DNA from: Novosphingobium sp. TH158
GTDB taxonomy: Bacteria > Pseudomonadota > Alphaproteobacteria > Sphingomonadales > Sphingomonadaceae
Assembly: GCF_002855555.1 (NCBI RefSeq)
Contig: NZ_PKRT01000001.1
Span: 1,950,001 to 2,014,000, forward strand
Direction: 5' to 3'
DNA length: 64,000 bases
Shown here: positions 29,178 to 37,803 of the stretch, piece by piece
Layout of the letters: the number at the start of each line of letters is the position of its first letter
Numbering within the stretch: the first letter of the stretch is position 1
Notes under the pieces: generated by a model
The model's database searches: none
What the model saw: only the letters and a program-made list of their open reading frames with translations
What the model was told of the DNA's origin: nothing
Made by a program: the position numbers and the translations under genes

Positions 29178-30278
29178 TCAGGTCCGGCTTTCGGCCAGCC
29201 GCAGCGTGCGATCGCTCGGTGCGACCAGCCACAGGATGCCCCGGCGCAGCGGCCCCTCCATGCGCACGATGCCCAAGGATAGCAGGCAAAGCCCCGGAAG
29301 CACGAGCGCCAAGGCCAGCCACGGATCGCCGATCATCAACATGATCTCCCGTCCGGCGGCAAAGTGGACGAGGTAGAGCGGATAGGTTGCCAGGCCCAGC
29401 TGCCGCACTGATCCGGCCCAATGGCCCAGGCGGGCGTGGATGCGATCGTTCCTGTTCACGGCGGTGAACAAGGCAACCATGATCACAAGCCAGGCGATTA
29501 TCGGACTGGCGCTCAACTCGGTCCCACTCTCCAATGCCACTGAACGCGCATGGGCGACGAGCTCGACGAGGCAGCCCGGCAGGCTCACCAGGGCCAGCGC
29601 CATGCGCGACCGCGACCAGCCGCCCCGCCTGACGGCTGACCACAGAGCGATGCCAAGGGCAAAGAAGCTGCCGAACTCCAAGAGCAGCAGTTGCGACCAG
29701 AGCCCCAGGAATTGATCGAAATGGACATCGAATAGCAGCAGCGCCAGCACACGCAGGCCCCAGAAGGCCGAAGAAAGGAGGGCCAGAATCCAACCGAGGA
29801 AGTGTATCTTGTCGGCCCCGGCAAATCTCATGAGGAAATAGACCCAAGCGTAGAACACCATTTCCACGACGATGGTCCAGTATACGCCGTCGATCCACGG
29901 CCCGGCAGGACTGAGCAGCATGGATCCCACCCACCCGGTCCAGTCAGGCTTGCCGTTCCACAAGAGCACAGCGAGGGTCACGGTGGCGCATATCCAGGCG
30001 GCAGGGTACAGCCTTGTCGCACGACCGATAAGGAAGTCTCTGGGCAACCGGCCCTGAGCGGACAGGGCGATCACGAAGCCGGAGATGACGAAAAATATCT
30101 CGACGCCTACCCAACCGAAATCCACCAGGGGCACAACAGGTTCAAAAGCCGCGTGGTAGAGCCCTGATCCTCCATGTTTTGGCAGCCAGGCAAAGTAGGC
30201 AAGATGATAGAACATCACCATTGCAGCAGCACAAAAACGAATCAGGTCGAGGCCGAGAAAACTTTTCCGCATAACCAT
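29178..30278 (-). CDS. acyltransferase 3 family membrane protein (OafA/YrhL-like)
   Basis: A 366-residue integral membrane protein with about ten helices. The N-terminal signature [22 protein letters not shown] and the later [18 protein letters not shown] carry the conserved Arg and His of the acyltransferase-3 family, which O-acetylates or otherwise acylates sugars of surface polysaccharides. ATG codons occur at 30278 and 30272 and either could be the start. The first 150 bases are less GC-rich than neighbouring genes, which may indicate acquisition. It is isolated from the polysaccharide locus, so the substrate cannot be inferred. Confidence 0.85.
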   Translation of the reverse strand: MVMRKSFLGLDLIRFCAAAMVMFYHLAYFAWLPKHGGSGLYHAAFEPVVPLVDFGWVGVEIFFVISGFVIALSAQGRLPRDFLIGRATRLYPAAWICATVTLAVLLWNGKPDWTGWVGSMLLSPAGPWIDGVYWTIVVEMVFYAWVYFLMRFAGADKIHFLGWILALLSSAFWGLRVLALLLFDVHFDQFLGLWSQLLLLEFGSFFALGIALWSAVRRGGWSRSRMALALVSLPGCLVELVAHARSVALESGTELSASPIIAWLVIMVALFTAVNRNDRIHARLGHWAGSVRQLGLATYPLYLVHFAAGREIMLMIGDPWLALALVLPGLCLLSLGIVRMEGPLRRGILWLVAPSDRTLRLAESRT

Positions 30279-30329
30279 CCAGCGAATTCCATTGAATCCG
30301 CTGCTGGGCCTGCAGAAAACACTCGTAAA

Positions 30330-30346
30330 TACGTGGACTTACGTGG
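30330..30346. repeat. short direct repeat TACGTGG with 10-base period
   Basis: TACGTGG occurs at 30330-30336 and again at 30340-30346, one helical turn apart, in the 97-base gap between the GNAT gene stop and the acyltransferase gene start. Both genes run leftward, so this lies in the acyltransferase promoter region. Two same-face copies could bind a regulator, but chance is not excluded. Confidence 0.3.
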
Positions 30347-30375
30347 TCACGGCGCTTTACACCATCGCCGGAAGC

Positions 30376-30906
30376 TCATGTGCGGCAGCCTGAGCGCTCG
30401 TAGAGGCGCAGGTAATGGCCATCAGGGTCCTGGTGACGATGGTATTCGACGAAACCGAGCGAGGCCGCGACGCGCTCGCTGGCCGTGTTGCCTTCCTCGA
30501 TCATGCAGGCCACCCGTGGTGCACCGTGGGTTGCATCGAACCAGTCGAGCGCACAGCGCATGACTTCACCGGCAACACCCCGGCCCCACCAATCCTTGCG
30601 GACGATCCAGCCGCCTTCCGCCACGTCGTCGAGGCCCGGAAGGCCGCGCCAGGTGTGAAACACGCCGCAATTGGCGATCAGTTCCGTCTCGCCGCGTGGC
30701 CGAACCGCAAAGGTTCCATAGCCATAGAGGCTCCAGCACCCCGCGTTCTTCAGGAGCCTTCCAAAGCTGTCAGTCCGGTCGGCAACTGCACCCCCGAGGA
30801 AGCGGCGCGTCTCTTCGTCCTCCGTCAGCCGATAGAGCCCTTCGAGATCCTCTGCTTGCGGAAGCCATAGCTCGAACCGCTCGGTCGTCAGCAGCGGCGC
30901 AGTCAC
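30376..30906 (-). CDS. GNAT family N-acetyltransferase (RimJ/RimL-like)
   Basis: A 176-residue acetyltransferase. The sequence LLTTERFELWLPQAEDLEGL at the N-terminus, the acetyl-CoA pyrophosphate loop in VRKDWWGRGVAGEVMRCALDW, and the late NTASERVAASLGFVEY are typical of the RimJ/RimL-like branch, which acetylates protein N-termini or small molecules. The GTG at 30906 overlaps the DUF445 stop as GTGA, which fixes the start; the frame further upstream is antisense-like sequence. It is the last gene of a coupled efflux operon. The substrate is unknown; a role in drug modification is a guess. Confidence 0.85.
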   Translation of the reverse strand: MTAPLLTTERFELWLPQAEDLEGLYRLTEDEETRRFLGGAVADRTDSFGRLLKNAGCWSLYGYGTFAVRPRGETELIANCGVFHTWRGLPGLDDVAEGGWIVRKDWWGRGVAGEVMRCALDWFDATHGAPRVACMIEEGNTASERVAASLGFVEYHRHQDPDGHYLRLYERSGCRT

Positions 30907-32180
30907 AACAGGACATCCACGGCATGCAGTGTCACCCCGACCAGACCGCCGACCAGCGTTCCGTTGATGCGGATGAACTGCAGGTCGCGGCCGACTGCCC
31001 CCTCGATGCGCTCGGTAACGGTTACTGCATCCCACCGCTTCACGGTTTCCGAAACGAGGCGGACGATCTGGTCGCCATAGCGCTGGGCGATCCCCACCAG
31101 CGTGCGGCGGGCAAAGCGGTTGATCTGCATCTGCAGCGCGGGATCATCGCGCAGGTTTGCGCCCAGTTCCGCCAGAGCCTCGGCAACCTGCCCGCCCATG
31201 GCCGGTTCCGGCGAGCGCAGGCGGGCGATGAGGCCGGTGCGCAACCGCTCCCAGACGCCTTGCCACCAGCTGGCCAGCGCAGGATTGGCGAGGATCTCGT
31301 GCTTGAGCCCTTCCACCTTCGCCTGCATGTCGGGATCGTGCCGCAGGTCATGCGCCAGGCTGGCCAGCCCCTCCTCGATCTTGCCGCGCAGGGGATGGTT
31401 CGGATCGACAACGACCTCTGCCAGCATCTTGTAGATGCCGTCGATCACCGAATTGGCCAGCTTCTCGTCCAACCCGGTCCAGCGCAGCACGGCATTGGCC
31501 CGGCGGTGGATCATGGCCCGGACCAGCTCCTCGTTGTCCTCCAGCGTCAGCCCGGCCCAGCGAACCAGCGAATCGATCACCGGCAGGTGGCGGCGGTCGG
31601 CAATTGCCGCCTCGACGAGATTGCCCAGCAAGGGTGACAGCTCAAGCTTGCCCAGCTGCCGGACAAGGCCGCCGCGGACCTGCGTACCGAGCCGTTCCGG
31701 GTCGAGCGATTCGAGCACCTGGGCGAGCAGTTCTGCCGCCCCGGCACGAACGCGGCTGCCTGATACGCCCTCGGGTGCGGTCAGCCAGTTTCCTGCCGCC
31801 TCGGCAATGTTCATCCCGCGCAGCCGCCGTGCCACGACCTGGGGGGTGAGGAAGTTATCGCGCAGGAACACCGCCATGGTTTCGGCGATGCGATCCTTGT
31901 TTTCCGGGATGATCGCGGTGTGCGGTATCGGCAGGCCCAGCGGGCGGCGGAATAGCGCCGTTACAGCGAACCAGTCTGCCAAGCCGCCAACCATTGCTGC
32001 CTCGCTGAAGGCAAGCACCCAGGGCCAGGCCGGGTGCGGCCAAGCGGCTTCGGGACCAACCTGGCTGCGCGCGAGGAAGAACAGCCCCGCCATCGCGATG
32101 AGCAGCCCGGTCGCGACCAGCCGCATCCGGCGCGCCTTGTCGGCGCCGCTGCGGGCCGGTTCGGGCGCGGGACTGCTCAC
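30903..32180 (-). CDS. DUF445 family membrane protein
   Basis: A 425-residue protein of the DUF445 (YjiN-like) family. Hydrophobic segments lie near residues 20-37 and 52-75 (LAFSEAAMVGGLADWFAVTALF, the family signature) and at the C-terminus (GTLVGGLVGVTLHAVDVLL). Long amphipathic helices of the kind seen in coiled assemblies lie between. The function of the family is not established. Translation begins at a GTG overlapping the RND permease stop (GTGA) and ends overlapping the GNAT start, so it is built into the efflux operon. Confidence 0.88.
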   Translation of the reverse strand: MSSPAPEPARSGADKARRMRLVATGLLIAMAGLFFLARSQVGPEAAWPHPAWPWVLAFSEAAMVGGLADWFAVTALFRRPLGLPIPHTAIIPENKDRIAETMAVFLRDNFLTPQVVARRLRGMNIAEAAGNWLTAPEGVSGSRVRAGAAELLAQVLESLDPERLGTQVRGGLVRQLGKLELSPLLGNLVEAAIADRRHLPVIDSLVRWAGLTLEDNEELVRAMIHRRANAVLRWTGLDEKLANSVIDGIYKMLAEVVVDPNHPLRGKIEEGLASLAHDLRHDPDMQAKVEGLKHEILANPALASWWQGVWERLRTGLIARLRSPEPAMGGQVAEALAELGANLRDDPALQMQINRFARRTLVGIAQRYGDQIVRLVSETVKRWDAVTVTERIEGAVGRDLQFIRINGTLVGGLVGVTLHAVDVLL

Positions 32181-35100
32181 TCGGCGGCGAGCGCTTTCGG
32201 CGGCAGATCGGGCACGGCCGCCGGATAATTCGCGCGGTGCTCATCTTCCGGCTGGTAGGTCAGGAACTTCTTGCGAAGCATCGGCCCAACGCGCTTTTCG
32301 AAACCGTCTGCGAGGCTGAACCCGGCGGGCACGATGACCAGCGTCAGAAGCGTCGACAGCACTAGGCCGCCGATCACCACCGTACCCATCGGCGCGCGCC
32401 AGGCACCGTCACCCGAAATCGAAATGGCCGTAGGCACCATGCCTGCCGTCATGGCGACGGTGGTCATGATGATCGGCTGGGCGCGCTTGTGGCCCGCCTC
32501 GATGATCGCGGAGAACTTGTCCGCGCCCTTGGACATTTCCTCGATCGCGAAATCGACCAGAAGGATCGAGTTTTTCGCAACGATGCCGAAGAGCATCAGG
32601 ACGCCGATGAACACCGGCAGCGAGATGGGCTGGCCGGCCAGCAACAGCGCAATCATCCCGCCAAGCGGCGCGAGGAAGAGCGAGCCCATGTTGACCAGCG
32701 GAGAAACGAACCGGTGGTACAGCAGGACCAGCACGGCGAAGACGAGGAACACGCCGGCCACCAGCGCCTGGGCAAAGGAGGAGACCATGTCCGCCTGCCA
32801 GCGATCCTGACCGAAGGGCGCATTGGACACGCCGGCAGGCAGGTTCTTCATCGTCGGCAGCTTCGCGATCTCGGACATCGCCGCGCCCTTGACCACGCCC
32901 TCGGCCAGATCGGCGCCGACGAAGACGCGGCGGTTCTGGTTGTAGCGCTGGATGCTGACCGGGCCCGATCCGATGGTGATTTCGGCGATCGCGGCGAGCG
33001 GCACCGAACCGCCGGTCGCCGTGGGTACGGGCAGGTTCTGGATCGACGAGATGTTGCGGCGCGCGTCTTCGGACAGGCGCACGCGGATCGGCACCTGGCG
33101 ATCATTGAGCGAGAACTTGGCAGCGTTCTGGTCGATATCGCCGATCGTCGCGATGCGGATCGCCTGGCTCAGCGCCTGGGTGGTCACGCCGAGGCTGGCG
33201 GCAAGATCGAGGTTCGGCTTGATGATCACTTCAGGCCGGCGCATGTCGGCCGCCACGCGCGGTGCGACAAGACCGGGCACGGTCTTCATTTCTTCGGCCA
33301 GCTGGGCCGCAGTCCGCTCAAGCACTTCGGTGTTGGTGCCCGACAGCATGATCTGGATCGGTCGACCGGGGCCACCGGGACCGCTCGGCCCGCTCATGTC
33401 CTGGAAGGCCACGCGCGCATCCGGGATTTCCTGAAGCTTGGGCGCCAGGCGGCGCTCGAATTCCTGGCTGGTCAGCTCGCGATCGCGCTTCAGGTTGATG
33501 AAGACGCGGGCATTGCCTTCGCGCACGCGCTCGAACGCCGTGGCGACGTTGGGGTCCTGTTCGACGATGGCTGCCACGCGATCGGCCACGGCCTCCGTCT
33601 GGGCCAGCGTCGTGCCGGGGACCATCTCGATACCGACCGCGCTGAAATCGCTGTTCACAGTCGGGAAGAACTGGGCCGGCGTCGAAGCGAAAAGGCCCAC
33701 GGTCATGATCAGCGATCCGGCGCCGACACCCACCATCCAGATGCGATGATCGTTGAGCCGCGCAACGAAGCGCTCGTCCATGTAGCGGTACCAGGCCCGG
33801 AATCCGCGTCCGAAAACGGGCATGACCAGGCGCAGGAGCCGATAGAACAGCATCGCAATGACGAGGCCGAGCCCGATGCCGACGAGCAGGCTGAACCATG
33901 CGGGGATGACCTTGGACAGCAGCTTGGACATGTTCACGGCCTGGATCGGCAGCGCGACGCCGACACTGAATACCGCAAAGACCAAAAGCGAAGCGACGAT
34001 CCAGATCGGATAGTAATAGACCCGGGCCGGCTGCTCGACGATGCGGGCGCGCATGGCCTTGGCCTTGCTGTCATCCAGCGTCCAGCGCAGGATATTGAGG
34101 TAGCGGTCCATCCACTTACCGCCGGCGTGTTCGGCAATGCCATGCGATTTCAGGAAATAGGCCGCGATCATCGGCGTGATCATGCGTGCGACGGCCAGGC
34201 TGAGCAGCACCGAGGTGACGACGGTAAGGCCGAAGCTCTTGAAGAACTGGCCGGGAATGCCGCCCATCAGGCCGACCGGGAGGAACACCGCGACAATCGA
34301 GAACGTGGTCGCCACGACGGCAAGGCCGATTTCGTCCGCCGCATCGATTGAGGCCTGGTATGCGCTTTTGCCCATGCGCATATGTCTGACGATATTCTCG
34401 ATCTCGACGATGGCGTCGTCGACCAGCACGCCGGCTACGAGGCCCAGCGCCAGCAGCGACAGGCTGTTGAGCGAGAACCCGAACCAGGAATAGAGGAACC
34501 AGAAGGTCGGGATGGCCGACAGCGGGATGGCGATGGCCGAAATCACCGTCGCGCGCCAGTCACGCAGGAAGAAGAACACCACGATGACGGCGAGGATTGC
34601 GCCTTCGACCATGGCGGCGATCGAGCTGTCATACTGGCCGCGGGTATAGTCCACCGAGGAGAACAGGCGCGAGAAGCGCAGGCCCGGGTTCTCCTTCTGG
34701 ATCTTTTCCAGTTCCTTGACCGTCTCGTCATAGACGGCAACGTCCGAGGCACCCTTGGCGCGGGTAATTTCGAAGGTGACGGCAGATTTGCCCTTCACCT
34801 TGCCCAGCGAAGTGACTTCGGCATAGCTGTCACGCACGTCGGCGAAGTCGGCCAGCTTGACCGTGCGACCTCCGCCCAGCGGCACGTCGGTCTGCGAAAG
34901 CTCGTAAGCGGTACGGGCATTGCCCAGCACGCGGACAGACTGGCGCGAACCGGCGATTTCGGCCTTTCCGCCCGCAGCGTTGACGTTGAGCGAACGCAGC
35001 GCGCTGTTCACCTGCGTCGCGGTAACGCCCAGCGACTGCATCCGCGCAGGGTCGAGCGTGACGCGGATTTCGCGGTTAACGCCGCCACCGCGATCCACCT

Positions 35101-35626
35101 GCGCCATGCCGGGGATCGCCAGCAGGCGCTTGGCAACGGTATCGTCGACGAACCACGAAAGCTGCTCAAGCGTCATGTCCTCGGCGGAAACGGCCCAGCC
35201 GGCGATTTCGGCACCGCCGCTTTCCATCTTGATGACACGCGGTTCCATGATGCCGTCGGGCAGTTCGCCGCGCGCCTGATCGATGGCGTTGCGCACCTCG
35301 TTCACCGCCTCGTCCACATCGATGCCGATCTGGAACATGACGACCGTGGAGCTGTTGCCTTCCGACGCCGTGGAGCTGAGCGTGTCCACGCCCTTGATCG
35401 CACGGACCGCAGATTCCACCTTCTGGGTGATCTGCGTCTCGATTTCGGTCGGCGCGGCGCCTGGCTGGCTGATCTGGACCATGACCGCCGGGAATTCGAT
35501 ATCCGGCATGTCGTTGATCTTCATCTGCATGAACGACACGACGCCCAGCAGCATCAGGCCGATGAACAGGATGATCGGCACGACCGGGTTACGGATCGAC
35601 CAGGCCGAGATATTGCGGAAGTCCAT
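32177..35626 (-). CDS. RND efflux permease (AcrB/MexB-like) with an extra membrane insert
   Basis: The 1149-residue inner-membrane proton antiporter would pump hydrophobic compounds through a tripartite complex. Proton-relay residues Asp403-Asp404 are in GLVAGVLVDDAIVEIEN (TM4), and a TM10 lysine is in FGIVAKNSILLVDFA. The two porter domains are in the usual places. It is about 100 residues longer than AcrB. The excess lies between TM6 and TM7 (residues about 515-610) and contains two extra hydrophobic segments near 538-560 and 576-603. It is 22 bases downstream of its adaptor gene, and no TolC-like outer-membrane gene is present. Confidence 0.93.
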   Translation of the reverse strand: MDFRNISAWSIRNPVVPIILFIGLMLLGVVSFMQMKINDMPDIEFPAVMVQISQPGAAPTEIETQITQKVESAVRAIKGVDTLSSTASEGNSSTVVMFQIGIDVDEAVNEVRNAIDQARGELPDGIMEPRVIKMESGGAEIAGWAVSAEDMTLEQLSWFVDDTVAKRLLAIPGMAQVDRGGGVNREIRVTLDPARMQSLGVTATQVNSALRSLNVNAAGGKAEIAGSRQSVRVLGNARTAYELSQTDVPLGGGRTVKLADFADVRDSYAEVTSLGKVKGKSAVTFEITRAKGASDVAVYDETVKELEKIQKENPGLRFSRLFSSVDYTRGQYDSSIAAMVEGAILAVIVVFFFLRDWRATVISAIAIPLSAIPTFWFLYSWFGFSLNSLSLLALGLVAGVLVDDAIVEIENIVRHMRMGKSAYQASIDAADEIGLAVVATTFSIVAVFLPVGLMGGIPGQFFKSFGLTVVTSVLLSLAVARMITPMIAAYFLKSHGIAEHAGGKWMDRYLNILRWTLDDSKAKAMRARIVEQPARVYYYPIWIVASLLVFAVFSVGVALPIQAVNMSKLLSKVIPAWFSLLVGIGLGLVIAMLFYRLLRLVMPVFGRGFRAWYRYMDERFVARLNDHRIWMVGVGAGSLIMTVGLFASTPAQFFPTVNSDFSAVGIEMVPGTTLAQTEAVADRVAAIVEQDPNVATAFERVREGNARVFINLKRDRELTSQEFERRLAPKLQEIPDARVAFQDMSGPSGPGGPGRPIQIMLSGTNTEVLERTAAQLAEEMKTVPGLVAPRVAADMRRPEVIIKPNLDLAASLGVTTQALSQAIRIATIGDIDQNAAKFSLNDRQVPIRVRLSEDARRNISSIQNLPVPTATGGSVPLAAIAEITIGSGPVSIQRYNQNRRVFVGADLAEGVVKGAAMSEIAKLPTMKNLPAGVSNAPFGQDRWQADMVSSFAQALVAGVFLVFAVLVLLYHRFVSPLVNMGSLFLAPLGGMIALLLAGQPISLPVFIGVLMLFGIVAKNSILLVDFAIEEMSKGADKFSAIIEAGHKRAQPIIMTTVAMTAGMVPTAISISGDGAWRAPMGTVVIGGLVLSTLLTLVIVPAGFSLADGFEKRVGPMLRKKFLTYQPEDEHRANYPAAVPDLPPKALAAE

Positions 35627-35648
35627 CGCTGCTTCTCGTCCTTTGCGC

Positions 35649-36833
35649 CTAGGGCTTGCCGGCTACGGGCTGGATGGTTTCGCCGGGCGAGAGGAATCCG
35701 CCGGCACGCAGCACGACCTTTTCGCTGCCGCTAAGGCCCGAGGCAATGGCAATGCCCTTGTCGGTTACCAGGCCCAGTTTGACGTTGCGCCGTTCCACCT
35801 TGTTGCCCTTGCCGACGATGTAGACATAGCTGGTCTGTCCATCGGAGAGGATGGCGGAATCGGGAAGCATCGGGGCCACCATGGTGCCGGCCTTGATCAC
35901 CGCACTGGCAAAGCCGCCGGGGCGCAGTTCGGGCGCATAGGCCAGCGCGATGCGCGCAAAGCCCTGCCGGGTCTGCGGATCGATAACGGGCGACACCTGC
36001 CAGACCTGACCCGTGAACTTGCGGGCACCGCCAACCGGGGTCACCTCGGCGGAAACGCCGGCTGTAACCTTGGCGAGATCCATTTCGCCGACCTGCGCCT
36101 TCAGCTCCATCTCGCCGTCCTTGGCGATGCGGAACAGCACGCCGCTGCCACCGCCAACTACCTGACCGGGTTCGATGCGCCGTTCGAGCACGAGGCCTGC
36201 GGCGGGGGCGACAATGTTCAGCCGAGCGATCTGCGCGCCGATCTGGGCGAACGAGGCGCGGGCGACGCGGACGCGCGCATTGGCGGCATCGCGGGTGGCA
36301 GTCAGCCTGTCGACATCGGCCTTGGAGATGAAGCCGCGATCCACCAGCTTGAGCGCGCGATCGAGGTTCGCCTGAGCCAGTCGGGCATCGGCCTCCGCAA
36401 CAGCGATCTGCGCGCCGGAGCCGGCCTGCTGCTGCACCTGAACCGAACGATCGATCACCGCGAGCACCTGTCCGGCCCGCACCCAGTCACCCGCCTCGAC
36501 GAGAACCTGGCGCACCTGACCGCCTTCACCGACCGAGCCCACCGGCATCTCGCGGCGGGCAGCCAGCGAGCCGTTGACGTTGATCATGCCTTCTACCGTC
36601 ACGGCCCCCGGCGCAACGACCGAAACGCGCGGTGCCTGGTCCTTCTTCTCGGCCTCCTGGCCACCGAAGCCATGCAGCACGAAGAACAGCGCGATCAGCA
36701 GGACGACCGCGCCGGCAATGATCAGGATGGTGCGCTTGCGAGAGCGGCGATCCTCTTCCTCGACAGCATCGAGCGGCCCGCCCGCCAGCTCTTGTCCGTC
36801 AACGGCGGAATCGATGCTGGATTCGTAGTTCAT
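35649..36833 (-). CDS. RND efflux periplasmic adaptor (membrane fusion protein)
   Basis: About 394 residues. An acidic cytoplasmic N-terminus is followed by one membrane anchor (TILIIAGAVVLLIALFFVL, about 36-54), a lipoyl-like barrel (GGQVRQVLVEAGDWVRAGQVLAVID), a helical hairpin with AQANLDRALKLVDRGFISK, and the beta-barrel and membrane-proximal domains (NIVAPAAGLVLERRIEPGQV; VSPVIDPQTRQGFARI). The anchor type differs from AcrA, which is a lipoprotein. ATG 36833 is chosen over the TTG immediately before it. It leads the operon adaptor-RND-DUF445-GNAT. The 250 bases upstream contain no recognisable regulator gene. Confidence 0.92.
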   Translation of the reverse strand: MNYESSIDSAVDGQELAGGPLDAVEEEDRRSRKRTILIIAGAVVLLIALFFVLHGFGGQEAEKKDQAPRVSVVAPGAVTVEGMINVNGSLAARREMPVGSVGEGGQVRQVLVEAGDWVRAGQVLAVIDRSVQVQQQAGSGAQIAVAEADARLAQANLDRALKLVDRGFISKADVDRLTATRDAANARVRVARASFAQIGAQIARLNIVAPAAGLVLERRIEPGQVVGGGSGVLFRIAKDGEMELKAQVGEMDLAKVTAGVSAEVTPVGGARKFTGQVWQVSPVIDPQTRQGFARIALAYAPELRPGGFASAVIKAGTMVAPMLPDSAILSDGQTSYVYIVGKGNKVERRNVKLGLVTDKGIAIASGLSGSEKVVLRAGGFLSPGETIQPVAGKP

Positions 36834-37025
36834 CAAGTCATGCCCTGGTCTGCTGGCCGGAAAATCGCATTTCCCGGAAATGGTTCGATCGCAGCTGTGT
36901 TAGATCAATACATCACTGGCGGCAACAGTGTTGGACAGCAGCAATCGTCAAGCGAGGCATAGACTTCGACCAATGGTCTGGCAATCAGCGAGAATGCACT
37001 GATTTGTAACACGCCGAAACGGCAA

Positions 37026-37054
37026 CGGCCGGACCCCGCGAAGGGGCCCGGCCG
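37026..37054. terminator. strong GC hairpin downstream of sciP
   Basis: Twelve bases on each side (37026-37037 and 37043-37054) pair with one mismatch around a 5-base loop, giving a very stable hairpin. It lies 28 bases after the leftward sciP stop. On the sciP strand it is not followed by a clear T-run; the run of four T at 37059-37062 is on the plus strand. Confidence 0.5.
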
Positions 37055-37081
37055 TAGCTTTTGCGCGGTCTGCGCGGAGGG

Positions 37082-37381
37082 TCAGTACTTCAGCTGGCGC
37101 TCGTACAGTTCGCGGTAGTGCTGGATGCGCGTGACGCGCAGGCCCTGCATGCCCGAACGATCGACGGCCCGCTGCCAGCCGGCGAATTCCTCAAGCGTCA
37201 GGCCATAGCGGTCGCAGGCCTCGTCGATGGTCAGCAGTCCGCCGTTGACGGCCGCAACCACCTCTGCCTTGCGGCGCACGACCCACCGCGTCGTCGACGG
37301 CGGCGGAAGCGATTCAAGGGTGAGCGGTTCGCCGAGCGGCCCGATGACCATTGCTGGCCGGATGTCCTGGTTTTCAATCAT
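37082..37381 (-). CDS. sciP: DUF1153 / SciP-family cell-cycle transcription regulator
   Basis: A 99-residue small helix-turn-helix protein. The conserved block IGPLGEPLTLESLPPP, then RWVVRRKAEVVAAVNGGLLT and EEFAGWQRAVDRSGMQGLRV, is characteristic of DUF1153. This family includes Caulobacter SciP, which binds the master regulator CtrA and blocks its activation of promoters after cell division. Function in this organism is inferred from the family. The ATG overlaps the end of the upstream 104-codon gene by 8 bases, so translation is probably coupled. A stable hairpin follows the stop. Confidence 0.88.
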   Translation of the reverse strand: MIENQDIRPAMVIGPLGEPLTLESLPPPSTTRWVVRRKAEVVAAVNGGLLTIDEACDRYGLTLEEFAGWQRAVDRSGMQGLRVTRIQHYRELYERQLKY

Positions 37382-37688
37382 AGCTTTCCTCGGTCATCGG
37401 AGTGGGGGTGCCGATGACATCGGCATCAATGCCAGCCTGGCCTTTGCCATTGGCTAAAGCAGTTAGGTTAACGGCGACTGAGGACTCGCGCAGGGAGGCC
37501 AGCGCCTGCGACCCGGCAAGGATAAAGCTGCCGCCGGCAGAGGCCGATTCGGCAAGCTCGCGCCGCAGGGCATGAGCCGCGACAAAGCGTGACTTGAGGG
37601 CGTGCCAATCCAGCGCGCGACCAGTCTCTTCCGCAGGTGCGGTGGCGCTCGTCGTGGCGAGGCTCGAAGGGGCGAATCCCATTTCCAT
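37374..37688 (-). CDS. small protein of unknown function overlapping sciP
   Basis: A 104-residue soluble protein I do not recognise. It has an Ala/Thr-rich N-terminus, a predicted helical segment [19 protein letters not shown], and a second part with [20 protein letters not shown] and [12 protein letters not shown]. No signal peptide, membrane helix or metal motif is visible. The frame ends 8 bases inside sciP, in the same transcript, which is strong evidence that it is a real gene. The ATG at 37688 has no obvious ribosome-binding site, so a start further downstream is possible. Its position suggests a link with CtrA/SciP control, but that is inference only. Confidence 0.6.
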   Translation of the reverse strand: MEMGFAPSSLATTSATAPAEETGRALDWHALKSRFVAAHALRRELAESASAGGSFILAGSQALASLRESSVAVNLTALANGKGQAGIDADVIGTPTPMTEESYD

Positions 37689-37803
37689 TGCAAGTGGTGT
37701 AAAGTGGCAGTCGTCAAAGCCAGGTAAAGGCGGCGTTCACTTCTGCTTGACCTTGGTTAACAAGTCTGAACTCGAACTTTTGCCGTCCGGCGCCTGCCGG
37801 TGT

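Noticed and set aside
32489..35734. Long plus-strand frames (620 and 450 codons)
   Set aside because: Antisense to the RND permease gene; composition typical of shadows, with no motif.
36893..36918. Imperfect palindrome upstream of the efflux adaptor gene
   Set aside because: Only about 12 of 20 positions are symmetric, which is not distinguishable from chance.
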